From NCBI GenBank assembly GCA_030549175.1, contig JAUKUA010000009.1, forward strand, positions 744,001 to 808,000: a stretch of DNA of 64,000 bases, read 5' to 3'. Source of the stretch: Lasiosphaeris hirsuta. Its lineage: Eukaryota; Ascomycota; Sordariomycetes; Sordariales; Lasiosphaeriaceae. The translations under genes were made by a program, and so were the position numbers. Positions 10,404-21,115 of this stretch are shown here, one piece after another (positions within the stretch are counted from its first letter, which is position 1; every line of letters begins with the position of its first letter). The notes beneath the pieces were generated by a model. The model saw nothing but the letters and a program-made list of their open reading frames with translations, did no database searches and had not been told where the DNA came from.

Positions 10404-13400
10404 TCTTCAAAGTGTAGATAGATGATTGTGTTGAGGCCGGAGTTTGTGTGAAGAGAGGCTTTGATGTTGGATGAACACACCTCCTTCGATCGACATACAC
10501 AACCACTTATACTGACTCAACTCCTCGGATAAGTACTGCCTGAAGATCATTGACGTGGGTCTTCCTCTAATTGACCTTGTCGCTCATTGCTGCTGCCTAG
10601 GGTAACGGCCCGGCGAGCATGGTGGATGTCGGAAACCATCACAGCCACTGAGGAACAAGAAAAGGATTCAGCCGGAGTTACTGACCCAGGGTAAGTGCCT
10701 TTCCCCACGTCCAAAATTCCCCAGTGGCTGGGTCGGGCTTGAGCTATAGTATCGGCACGATGATCTATCTCATTGAAGAAGTGGCCCCTAGCTGTAATGC
10801 CAGGTTGCGAGTCTTGTGCAAATAGTGTAGCAGTCTCGGATAATGAGTTAATCCAAAGCGACCTCTGCACTCTCACTCTCCAAATAACTTAGCCTCACCG
10901 TCTCCCCAGCCCGCCTGGACCGCCGCTAATCCTAAACGTAGCCATCCTCCACGTTACAGAACCAGGGTGCCGGAGCATTCCGAATTGCGCCTTGAAGCCT
11001 TTTTCTTCTGACGTGTTCCCATTAGTGGCATGGCATGCCTACTAAAGTAGTGATTAGGTGGAGAGTGTTTACTTTAGCTTCTCTATTTTGCCGGTTCCGT
11101 TTCTCTTACCATTTGTCCAGAGGGCCATCACTAGTGACGACATTCTTGATTTTTCTTAGTACACCTTCACCGCTGTTCGTGCAGTCTCTCCAGTCAAATT
11201 CTCAAGACGGAGAAGACTCCAGGATCCTCCGGTTCTTTATCGAGATCTTAACCGTTCCCAAGCCACAATTGAATTCCAATTTTTGCAAATGACTTGCATG
11301 CCAGACGGAGGTCAAGCCCCTCTGTTGGAAATTAACATGGCGAATGGCGTTGAGACTTAGGTCTGTTTTATGAATTGAGGGGTTAGGCCGGAATAATACA
11401 TGATAACCCCTATTGACCAAATGCAAAACCAGCAAGCTGTTGAACAAAGGGAGGGGCCACGATCGACACCACGGCGCAGAGATAACAAAAACCACAACGA
11501 AGCCACGCGCAACACATTGTGACCGAGTGAAACCAAGTCAGAATAGATTATCCCAAATTGAATGCGATGCATTAACTCGCCTAATGCAGCATCGCATGGC
11601 GGCGCCGCCGTGTGCAGCCCCCGTTCGTGCGCCGGAAACAGGGAGACGCAGGCCTAACAACGCCCCCCCCCCCCTTCTCACTTTGGAGCAAATGAGTACT
11701 TTGACATTAAGGTAGGTAAAGCGATCAAGTGTAGGGCTAGGGTGACACGTACTGTACACCTCACGTATACGTCTCAAGATGGACAAACGCTGTCTCAGTC
11801 AGGTAGACACGCCTCTCGCTTGATCTTTTCTGAGCCTCGTTGGCCTGCTGCTGAGAAGGGCTTCTCATGAAGTGGGAAAACAGCCGCAATCGCTTCAAGT
11901 TTTCCTGTTGGCTAGACAAGAGACATGACACGTAACCTGTACTACCTACTGGAAAGCATTTGTTACGTGGAGGGACACAGGTGTGGCACCTACGGCCATT
12001 CAACGCCAAAGGTTGGCTGCATGTTCCAGCGCCCCCCCCCCCCCCCCCCCAAGGACTCCCTAAGTATCACAGCAGGCAGCTCGCTTAACACGCTACTTTC
12101 GCATATCGACAAAGTCGACAAGTGTCCCTGTAAAAAAAAATTTCTTACCCCCTTGCCCCGTGGTGCGCTGAGGGTCGACGTTCCTGGCTAGGGCTCTCTG
12201 TGCCTTGAATAGGGACCGTGGGGGGTTGAGCCCGATCAATATCGATCGCTCAGGTGCACAGCAGGGAGGACGCCGATTGACTCGGGACCAAAGCTTTCAC
12301 TTACCCGGAGAAGTTTGTCACGGCGCATCGGTGCCTTAACCCCGTCTCCCCTTTTGAATTAGGGAATGGCGCGTTCGCCGTTTCTATTCCAGTCCAGCGG
12401 GGCACCCGACTATTAGGAAATCTCTAAAGTTGGGAAGATGATGGATGGCTTCAACGTCGCCCCAAGCACAGACAGGGCGGAAAAAAAGGAAGACTTTATT
12501 CCCCGCCTTATTGATCGATGAGCGAGCACCCCCTGTTTCTCCTCGTCCCCATTGGAATGGTAAACTTTGTACAGCACTGCAGCATCTCCAATGCGGGGGG
12601 GGGACCTAGAGATGCATGAAGCGGTCCCCCGCTATCACAGGGGGGCCTGGGCTAAGGCGGAAGGACACGAGACCGCCGCCCTCGATGAAGGGAAAAGATC
12701 CTGGATCTGGCCGAAGTTTTCCGCCAACCCGGGATCGTCCAGATCCCACACCCTCAACTCTGCCGCCTTCTGTTGAACTTCATGACTCTTCGGGGATGGA
12801 CCGGTTATGCCCGACGGCTTCCGCCTCTTGGCGGTGTCCCCAGGCGGGTTGCCGGACCGCCCCCTCTATCCAGAGCCTCAGAGCCTGGCACCCTCCCAGA
12901 TCCGCCTTTCCGTATTCACAGCGTGGGTAGGGGCTCTTAGAGACAAATCGATGCCTAACCCTTTGTTCACCGCCCCAGAAATTTTTGTGCCCTAGGTACC
13001 TTAGCTACCACCGCAACTTGTCGCCTTCCCCCGTCGCGTCACGCGCGTCGCCCAACGCTTGGCTTTCAGATACCCAGCTGCCTAGAGAAGGAGAACTGCA
13101 GAATGCTCCCGAAGTGTCCTCAACATGCCATGTGCCGCCTTCTGCAACCATATAAGTAGACTAAATCCTGGATAGGGAAAACGTGTTGTGAAAATTGATC
13201 AATCCAATCTGCTGCTCGGGTGACATGGTCGATATACACTTTGCTTGGGCTATCTTTGACACATGCATGGTCCCGTCATACACTCGACTCCAAGAACTTG
13301 GTTGTTTTCAACTAGTTCTACTCCACATTTGCCACCTTCTTATCGTTTACATGTCCATTCTTCCACATATTCTTTTTCTTCCATATGAAGAGAAACCCCT

Positions 13401-13616
13401 TCGAGTTATATTCTGGGTTACTAGATTCCCCTAACCCCGCGAAACAGTAGAATAGCTCTTCGCCTGCCTCCTTCCGTCTTTTCGATCAAGGGCGATTCAA
13501 AGATGGCGTCAGATTCCGAGAGTCACCCTCAGCGGCGGCCATGACGGTTGCTCTTCTGGCGGTCGGCAGCTGAAGATTCGGAGGCCGCTAGGAACCTCCG
13601 TCATTCTACATGGACG
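10404..13616. other. Gene-poor stretch with long poly-C tracts
   Basis: About 3.2 kb with no frame that reads like a protein. It holds a 12-C run (11663-11674) and a 19-C run (12032-12050). No transposon ends were found. Confidence 0.5.
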
Positions 13617-15719
13617 ATGGGGATCCTGAACGACAAGCAGACAGTTGAAGTGCCAGGTGAATCAGCTCATGTAAAGAAAATTCGGTCTGTGAAGATACTT
13701 ACATTCTGCGCAGGATCTGTGCTCCTTTTGGCCCCTGATCACAATGAGCCGTTGGGGCTTCAGAACGCGCCTGCGAGGATATCTCGTTCTTTGATCCCCG
13801 TTGGCATCTACCGTCCTCTACCCGAAGCCACGCCGACCGAGCCTGTCAGGAAGAAGACTGGCGATGGTAAAATCATTCTCGGGCCCCAACCAGACGACTC
13901 TGTCAACGATCCACTCAACTGGCCAGGATGGAGGAGAGATTCTGCTCTGTTATCCTTGGGGCTCTTCTGTATGGTCGGGGGCGGAATGACTCCTATTCTG
14001 GCTGCAGGTTTCACCGACGTAGCCGAGGATTACGGCCTCGACGTTGCGACTGTCTCCCTCACCACCGGCCTGTATATGATGGGCATGGGCCTTGGGTCAG
14101 TTGTCTTTTCGCCAACGGCTATCCTGTGGGGCAAGAGACCAGTCTATCTCTTTGGGGCAATACTGTTCATCGCCACATCTATCTGGTGCGCTGTATCACC
14201 AAGCTTTACCTCCTTGGTCCTGGCGAGAATATTCCAAGGCGTTGCCGTCAGCCCGGTCGAGTGTCTACCGTCAGCCACTATCGCCGAAATCTTTTTCCTC
14301 CACGAGCGTGCCTTTCGGATTGGCATTTACACCCTTTTACTTCTCGGCAGTAAGAATCTGATCCCCCTTGTTAGTGCGGCTATTATGCAGCGGCTTGGCT
14401 GGCGTTGGGTGTTCTGGTGAGTCTATATGCCCCGAGTTTTATTTTCTTATACTGCTCCTGACATAGCGCTCTAGGATTGTTACTATTGTTGTGTCCATCA
14501 GTGGGATTTTATTGTTCCTCTTCGTTCCCGAGACATTTTGGGACCGTAAGGCTCTAGCGAGACCAACCTTATTCCGTCAATGTTCGTCAAAGAGCGGTGT
14601 TCCGCCCATGACGGTGCTGACAGCTGAGCCTCTTCTGGATACCGCGGTCGATGGAAGCACCGTGGCCGCGGAAAAACTAACCAGCCGGAAGAAGACTACT
14701 CAAGTCGGCTTCGTACCAAGCCGAGAAGAAATCCGAGAGCGAGACTTTAAAGGTTCACCTCAAAAAGAACCACCCGAGCCTAGTGATGGACCCTCCCCCA
14801 TACCTGCTGACCATCAACCGCCATCCTCTCAAGAGAAGACGACGTCCTACCCAGCACCAACAACCCAAAGAGAATACTCCGCCGATATAGATACCGAGTC
14901 ACAGTCGAGATGGAGTACTCGCTTAACCAGCCGCCCCGCGTACACGACCGCCTTACAGGGACTGCCAGCATAGTCATTTGTTCAACGGATGAAGCCTTTC
15001 CACGGGCGGCTCAGCCCTGACCGGTGGCATAAGGTGGCTATCAGGCCCCTGATCCTCTTCTCCTACCCGGCCGTACTCTGGTCTGCAGTCGTCTATGCCT
15101 GCTCCATGGGATGGCTCATTGTTATCTCTGAATCGGTAGCCGTTATCTACCGCGAGGGCCATCCCTACCGCTTCGATGCACTACAGACTGGTCTTGTCTA
15201 CGTCAGCCCCTTCATCGGCGGCATCTTGGGCACCGCGGTGGCGGGCAAAGTCTCGGACATTATCATCAAGGCTATGGCGCGGCGCAACGGCGGGCTCTAT
15301 GAGCCGGAATTCAGACTAGTCATGGCCATCCCGGTAGCCACCTCGACCGTCATTGGCCTGGTTGGGTTTAGCTAGTCGGCGCAGGTAAATGGCCACTTTA
15401 TGGTGCCGACGACTTTCTTTGGTATCGTCTCGTTTAGCTGCTCGCTAGGGTCCACTACGAGTATCACCTTTTGCGTGGACAGCTACAGGCAGTATGCGGG
15501 TGAGGCGCTGGTGACGCTCAACTTCTCCAAGAATATTTTGCATGGGCTGGTGTTTAGTCTATTTGTCACTGGGTGGTTGAAGGCGGATGGGCCTAAGACG
15601 GTGTATATCTAGATTGGTATTATCCAGTTGATACTGCTTTTCTTACGATTCCTATGTATATCCCCGGGAAGAGAGCCCGTATGTGGACGGTAAGGAAAAA
15701 CTTCATGGAGCGGTTCTAG
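13617..15719 (+). pseudogene. MFS transporter (DHA1/HOL1-like) killed by stop codons and a frameshift
   Basis: Starts MGILNDKQ at 13617. Two good introns (13657-13713 and 14417-14474) restore a typical 12-span major facilitator, including NDPLNWPGWRRD before span 1, FLFVPETFWDR at the end of the first half, and SFSCSLGSTTSITFCVDSYR late in the second half. Three in-frame TAG codons break the second half (14971-14973, 15373-15375, 15610-15612). A frame change near 15640 moves the last residues, ending VRKNFMERF, to a stop at 15717-15719. From the flanking protein, the second and third TAGs look like former TGG and the first like CAG, that is C:G to T:A changes. It was once a plasma-membrane exporter or importer; the substrate is unknown. 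The dead state is clear. Confidence 0.82.
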
Positions 15720-17181
15720 GTTTTTGTTTGGCATGTTGGATCTGGCGGTTTTCTAGCTAAGGGGGGACTGGCGGGACTGGGCTGATCTGCCGCTGCCTGT
15801 GGGTGGCTAGTATTCGGGGGACTCTCATCCGACGGCGTGTGAGGACTAGGCTAAAAAAACGCAAAAGTTATCTCTTGAGAAAGTGTGTGATTCTAGGGAG
15901 AAATTTTGGATCTAGGCTTATGTAGAGATTTCTGGCTGGAATTCCCCAAGATCAGGGGCGGCACCGTACTCCTTCCGCTAGGCGTCCGGGAGGAGGATTG
16001 CAAGCTGTTCTAAGATCAACCGGGCAATAGTTAGTCGTATGGCTTGCAAACCGGATCATATGGATAGATGCTATTTGCAACCAACCTAGATGATAACAAC
16101 GAAAAGGAACGGCAGGTTTCAATCTATGGCCAAGATCTCTGCCAAAGCAAGTCATGTCATTGTCTGGCTTGGAGCCGCAGCGGATGGTAGTGTCTAAGAA
16201 CTCAAAGAAACTCGCGCAGCTGCCGAAGAGCACCAACGCGCGTTCCGCAAACTCCCAAAACGAACCAGGAGGCGAAATTGTCAGACCAGCAGGCCACAAT
16301 ATCCACATTCAACGAGAAAGCAATCCTCAGGCTCCTTGAGCGGCAGTGGTTTCAACGTACCTGGGTAAGCGACAGACAGACGATTCTATAGACGGAGGTC
16401 GCTAACATAGTGGATAAAAGGTTCTTCAAGAGGCCGCGGCAACTCGACACATCCTAATCATGTGTGGTCCTACCAAAACCAGCGGGTATGTATTCTGAAT
16501 AGGCCTAAGCGTATTGGGAAATATCTTGCGAAATGCGCCCAGACTTGCGGGGGTCTGATCCCTCGATGATCTACCTAATAAGAGGCGCAGTATTCAGGCC
16601 AAGATTCGAAGGAGACCAAAATAGCCAGCTGGGGAGATTTTCTTTACATATTTGCCCTCTAAGTCAGCTAGTGGAATACGTGCGAGGCTACTAACCCTTT
16701 CGACAAAAGTTTACACCTTGCTTGGCATGAGTAATGACGACCCCTATCTGGAAGAGTTCGAAGCTGACTATAGGTATTTCTTGGAAAGACCTCTTTCAGA
16801 AGTTTTCAACTTCTGCCTTCCTGGCCAGACACCCATCCGCACTTGGAAGAAACATGAGGTGGCGGTGATTGAATCCAAGGGTTACGTTGGCGAAGTATCC
16901 TCAGCCAAAGAGGGCACTATTCGAAATGACAGAAATATAGAGATTGCTTGGAAGAATGTGCCCAGTCACTCCGACACGAAAAGCAAACTTCCCACTTTAT
17001 CTTCCAGCGCATCAGAAAAAAGGCATCAGAAAAAAGGCTATCAAGAAAGGGGACGCCGTCTGTCTTCTAACGAGGAACATCAACGCCTACTATTGTTAAG
17101 GCTATGTAGTAGATTTTTAGCCATTATCATGATTGCAATCCCCCAAATAGATGATCTTCCAAAGTGGCCAGCTGTGATTAC

Positions 17182-17436
17182 TGTCACGGCCAGGTAGGTT
17201 GAAGAGAGACAAAGCTGCAGTTACCTATCCTCAATTGTGGAAAAACAAGCTAAGGAAAGAGAAGGAAGAAGAAGGACAAGTGATTGCCATATCCAATGCC
17301 TTTATAGGAGTCTTTGGGTGGCTCAGACCACTTGCCTACTTTCCGGTGAATGGCTCGGTGGCCCACACTGCCAGTGAATGGTTATCATCGTGGTCGAGGG
17401 TATTCACGTGATGGCGGGTGGGTGCCGGCCGTCACA
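17182..17436 (+). mobile_element. Solo LTR, 255 bp, with perfect 5-bp target duplication
   Basis: Begins TGTCACGGCC and ends GGCCGTCACA, near-perfect inverted ends in the TG...CA form of LTRs. The five bases on either side are ATTAC (17177-17181 and 17437-17441). It sits inside the HET relic, and the coding frame resumes after it. No internal retrotransposon sequence is present, so it is a solo LTR left by recombination. It aligns along its length with the reverse complement of the LTR at 17614-17854, so both come from one family. Confidence 0.85.
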
Positions 17437-17613
17437 ATTACAACCTTTCCAACTGATCTACTGCTTATCTGTGGGATACTAAGATCTCATGAGAAGTCGG
17501 GAGGTCCCAAGTGTTCAAGAGTAGAGTGCCAATGTCAAGATCATCTAGATGAAGCTGCTAGATTATAGAATTTTGGATTGCTACTAAAAGGAGTGGGGCG
17601 ATACGAGGAGGCA

Positions 17614-17854
17614 TGTGACGGCTGGTACACATGCACATGCCGTCACTCCTCCTACCTCGAAAGGAGCCATTCACTGCCAGTATGGAGACCATTCACTGGA
17701 AGAACAAGTGGCCCGAGTTGCCTGGGACTCCTGCATAAGTCCAGAACCCGGCCACCACCCGTTCTTCCTCCTCTCTCTCTCCTTAGCTTGTTTTTACACA
17801 ATCAAGGATAGGTTATTGCAGCATTGTATCTCTTCATCCTGACCTGCCGTGACA
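17614..17854 (-). mobile_element. Solo LTR, 241 bp, same family as its neighbour, inverted
   Basis: Begins TGTGACGGCTGG and ends CCTGCCGTGACA on the plus strand. Flanks are AGGCA (17609-17613) and AGGCG (17855-17859), a 5-bp duplication with one change. Its reverse complement matches the 17182-17436 LTR, for example at GAAGAGA.ACAA.GCTGCA and AAAAACAAGCTAAGGA. It interrupts the HET relic between EEA and VKNLR. Confidence 0.82.
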
Positions 17855-17960
17855 AGGCGGTAAAGAATCTCCGAAAAAAACAGTCGAGATTTACGGGAGA
17901 GGAGCAGCATTAAGGAGTACAGGCAGCACTCACCTGGATCACAGCCCTTGGAGAGATGCA

Positions 17961-19121
17961 TTAATCGGGACCGTTGAGCAATGATACTATCAACCTTACA
18001 GCTTTACGGATAATTTAGGGGGCACGTCGAATGTGTCTTGGCCCACATGAATTGGTGAGCAAACAAAATGAATGTCATTAGGCACTCTTAGGGTTACCTG
18101 GTCTCCGCCTAGTTACCATCTTGATCATTCAGTCTCCTAATCGGTACTATATGAAAGACTATAGCCGCCCGGTTTATTAAAAGGGTGAGTGAAGAAAAGG
18201 GAAACTGCTGTCAAAATTGCCATAGAAAACGGTGAAGAAATGTAAGGTGTAAGTAAACATAAATGGTTAGCTGCCTTGAATTATGCTCCTTACTGTTCAA
18301 GTTTACATGCGGGGCAGCCACCTCAATATGAATCCACAGGAATCCTGTAGGGATACATGTCATTTGAATCATAAGCCTCTCTTGGGACTGGTCGGCGCAG
18401 ATTTGAAGTGCAAGCGAGGAAAGATGACCGGAACCGGGTCGTCATGGAGGGGACGTAGGGGGTGCACGTGATTCCTTGGATGCAACAACAAGGGAACTGC
18501 CAAACTTCGGGTACGGTTTGGGTGCATTGTCACCAATAAACCCATCAACATTGTACGACGGGCTTATTGTTCACCTGCGACTTTAAGTACCTTATTTGGG
18601 CTCTTGGTGACAACGTCCAAAATTGTGCCCCTAATCCAATGAGTGCCCTAGCCATGTGTTTTTTGAACCATTACAACATTATCAAACTATACTGACCCTG
18701 GTACATGAACACAAGCCGTTATCCCCTCTCCTTTGTACGCCGTAAGGAATTATAGCCACATGAGATGCGCAAGAGTGGCTCAAATATCCGACCACACTGC
18801 GCAAACCCCGTCTCCCTATTGTTCTCCCTGTTGTTCCCGAGCCAAAGCATCGCCACCGTAATACTCTTTGAGTGAACGTGCATGAAAATCACCAATGGGG
18901 TGATTAAGTTTTTCCCACCCTGAAAGATAGATACAAAAGAAAAACAAAAAGAATTGTACGAAGGTGCTGGTATATCAAGGTATTGTGTACAAAAGAAACA
19001 TTGAAGTTGAAGTTGCTCGGCACCCTGCCCATGCGCCCCGGATTCCAGGTTGTCCTGTCCCACAGTTATTCACAAGAGTTGACCAAAAAGTAAAAAAAGA
19101 ACAGAAGAGCCGGTGCGGCGA
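17961..19121. other. Intergenic, nothing recognised
   Basis: About 1.15 kb after the HET relic with no supported gene; the left end may still hold unrecognisable HET-gene remnants. Confidence 0.4.
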
Positions 19122-19823
19122 TTAGTGCACCGCTGTTGGTGTTGCGGTTGTTGTTGCCGTTGCGGGTGGTGTTGTCGGCTCCTCGGAGACAGAGACGGGC
19201 GGCGGTGGCCGCTCTCCGCCCTCGCTCGCCCCATGGCCAAAGTGCTGCTGCCACTGACGGGAGACTCGCACCATGGCCGACTTGATCCGTGACGGTTTCC
19301 GGCGCGGGGCCAAGTCACTCTGGGAGAGCGAGCGCTTGAGCCCGGACATGGAGATGATGTGGCCGAGTCTCCCCCGCTGATGAGGAGGCGATTCGGGATG
19401 TGGCTCGTCGTCCTCGGACCGGTCCCACCCGGAGACGGCGGCCGAAGGCCGTGGACGGGTGACGGCGACAAACCCCACCTTCTCGCCCTCCTTGGCCATG
19501 CCGTGGCCGTTGGGCCGTAGCACCGGTGGGGGCGACTGCGACTGTGACTCGGAGTCGTTGGAGATCTTGGAGGCTGGGGAGGCTGGTGAGGACGGTGAGG
19601 CTGACGTATTGACGACAACAGACTGGTCAACGGCGGTGCTCCCCGCACTGGCGTACGTCTCAACTTCGCTGTGCCACGTACTGGAAGGCCTGGTGGCGGT
19701 GCTCGGCGGAGTCACGGCCGCCGTGGTCGCTATGGTGCCACTGGTCAGGGTAGATGGGAGGTCGTTGCACGACATCATCAGACCCATCAGAGTCGGGGGC
19801 GGTTCCAGTGCGTGGCGACTCAT
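19122..19823 (-). CDS. Ser/Pro/Thr-rich hypothetical protein, 233 aa
   Basis: The only ATG in this long open frame is at 19823 (MSRHALEPPPTLMGLMMSCND); the frame extends upstream only through a TTG, so I start here. The protein is low in complexity, with Ser, Thr, Pro and Ala runs, a basic segment near residues 160-195 (GLKRSLSQSDLAPRRKPSRIKSAMVRVSRQW, shown in part by SLSQSD and RRKPSRIK) and a Pro/Thr/Ala tail. It looks disordered and could be phosphorylated. No domain, signal peptide or membrane span is visible. Codon use is GC-rich, like other coding regions here. Function unknown. Confidence 0.6.
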   Translation of the reverse strand: MSRHALEPPPTLMGLMMSCNDLPSTLTSGTIATTAAVTPPSTATRPSSTWHSEVETYASAGSTAVDQSVVVNTSASPSSPASPASKISNDSESQSQSPPPVLRPNGHGMAKEGEKVGFVAVTRPRPSAAVSGWDRSEDDEPHPESPPHQRGRLGHIISMSGLKRSLSQSDLAPRRKPSRIKSAMVRVSRQWQQHFGHGASEGGERPPPPVSVSEEPTTPPATATTTATPTAVH

Positions 19824-21115
19824 GGTGAGGCGGGTGGAGGGGAGGAAGAGGGGGGGGGGCACCCTCTGCCGACAGCGACAAGCGACTCCTGTTTCTCCGG
19901 ACTCAATTTTGGCTGTGTCAAGGCGGACAAGGGGGGGCTTTGAGCTGAAGGAGTATTCGCGCGGTTCTTGGCGAAGATGGGTAAGGGTTGCAAGACTCCC
20001 TTCACTTGGAAAAGCCGCCGTCGCTGAAGTGAGAGCTTGCCGAGATGAGGGTTTTTGTTTTGAATCTGTGGCAATCAACGGCGTGAGGAAATTCAGCTCT
20101 GGGGGGAGTCCGGTGGGTAAGGGGAGTTTGGGTTGGAGGTGGCAGGCGAACTAAGGCGGTGGCTGATGCGACCTGCAGGGGATTCATACCCCCTCGACCT
20201 CCGAGATTGTTTCAGCCAGGACACGTGTACGGGACAAGTGTCGCCCTGGGCGATTATCATTCACCATCTTCAGCATCCATCTCGAAGAACTAGCAGCGAA
20301 AAGAGTTAAAATACTTTGCTGCGTATTTTGCATTCCAAGGGACAGAAGAGGCTGTGACGTCTTGTACAAATGCCGACGCTCTACTTGGGTGGTATTCGAG
20401 GTTCCCAGCGACCCCCCAGTCATGTCTCGCTGCTCCCTAGCCCATTGGTCCCGGAAATAAATAGGTGCCTTGCCCTTGCGACAGTTGTTCGCCCAAAAAG
20501 CCGGGAGTGTTCGGCCTTGTTCAAATCCAGCAGGCCCCCATGGTGTGAGTAAGAACCCAGCCGCCTCCGATCGGCCGCATTCACCAGCAAAGCTGAATCC
20601 ACCTCGTCGTCGCCTCCAGTCAGAACTTGCCGTGCAACGACGAGATGTGTTAAATCCAACCCCGGGCATTCGCAGCGCGTCTTTCAGGGGGGGGGGGCGA
20701 CACAGGCCAATCAACAGTGCACAGCAACCCAGTTTGCTGGTTTGTTATCGTTGGCATGTGTGCGGCCAATGACAGCTTGGCGACAGCTTTCTCGCCAAGG
20801 CCCTAGTTGACGAACCTGAACAATACACCTGACGCGGTACACGTGTGGATCACCCCAACGGCGTGGCGTCGCATCATTGCACGTCGTCTTGTTGTAAAAG
20901 TGGACGACGTGTTCTGGGAAGGAACCATGACGCTCATGTTGCATCAAGTTGGGTCATCCTACGCCCTCTCGCTGTTGGCCAAGATCCGAAGACGACGTCC
21001 AGTCAACACCCTCAGACGTTCTCGAATTGGTCCCAAGAAGCGCCCAAGGCATTGAAGTCTAGGTCAATCCCCGAGTTCAGGAACTCTGGCTGTAACGGGG
21101 AGGGGGGGGGCATTG
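19824..21115. other. Intergenic, nothing firmly recognised
   Basis: About 1.3 kb. A 176-codon open frame on the minus strand (20184-20714) has no recognisable features and is not called. A poly-G tract sits near 20690. Confidence 0.4.

Larger units (their letters stand above)
15950..17960 (+). pseudogene. HET-domain (heterokaryon incompatibility) gene relic, interrupted by two solo LTRs
   Basis: Fragments in several frames match the HET family in the right order: WIDAIC.NQ then DDNNEKERQV near 16070-16110, AKISAKASHVIVWLGAAADG at 16128-16187, a VLQEAAATRHILIMCGPT-like block at 16422-16480, KVYTLLGMSNDDP near 16710-16745, and a long C-terminal region (16750-17181, 17442-17608 and 17860 onward). 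The downstream part includes NFGLLLKGVGRYEEA with an in-frame TAG that looks like a former TGG. Reading continuity resumes across each LTR insertion once LTR and target duplication are discounted. HET proteins act in fungal non-self recognition and trigger cell death; this copy cannot be functional. Borders are approximate. Confidence 0.8.

Noticed and set aside
13503..13616. Earlier ATG for the MFS relic at 13503 followed by an in-frame TGA
   Set aside because: The family start MGILNDK lies at 13617; the upstream stretch is non-coding leader, so its TGA is not counted as a mutation.
20184..20714. 176-codon minus-strand frame
   Set aside because: No domain, no signal and no neighbouring exon; likely chance in GC-rich intergenic DNA.
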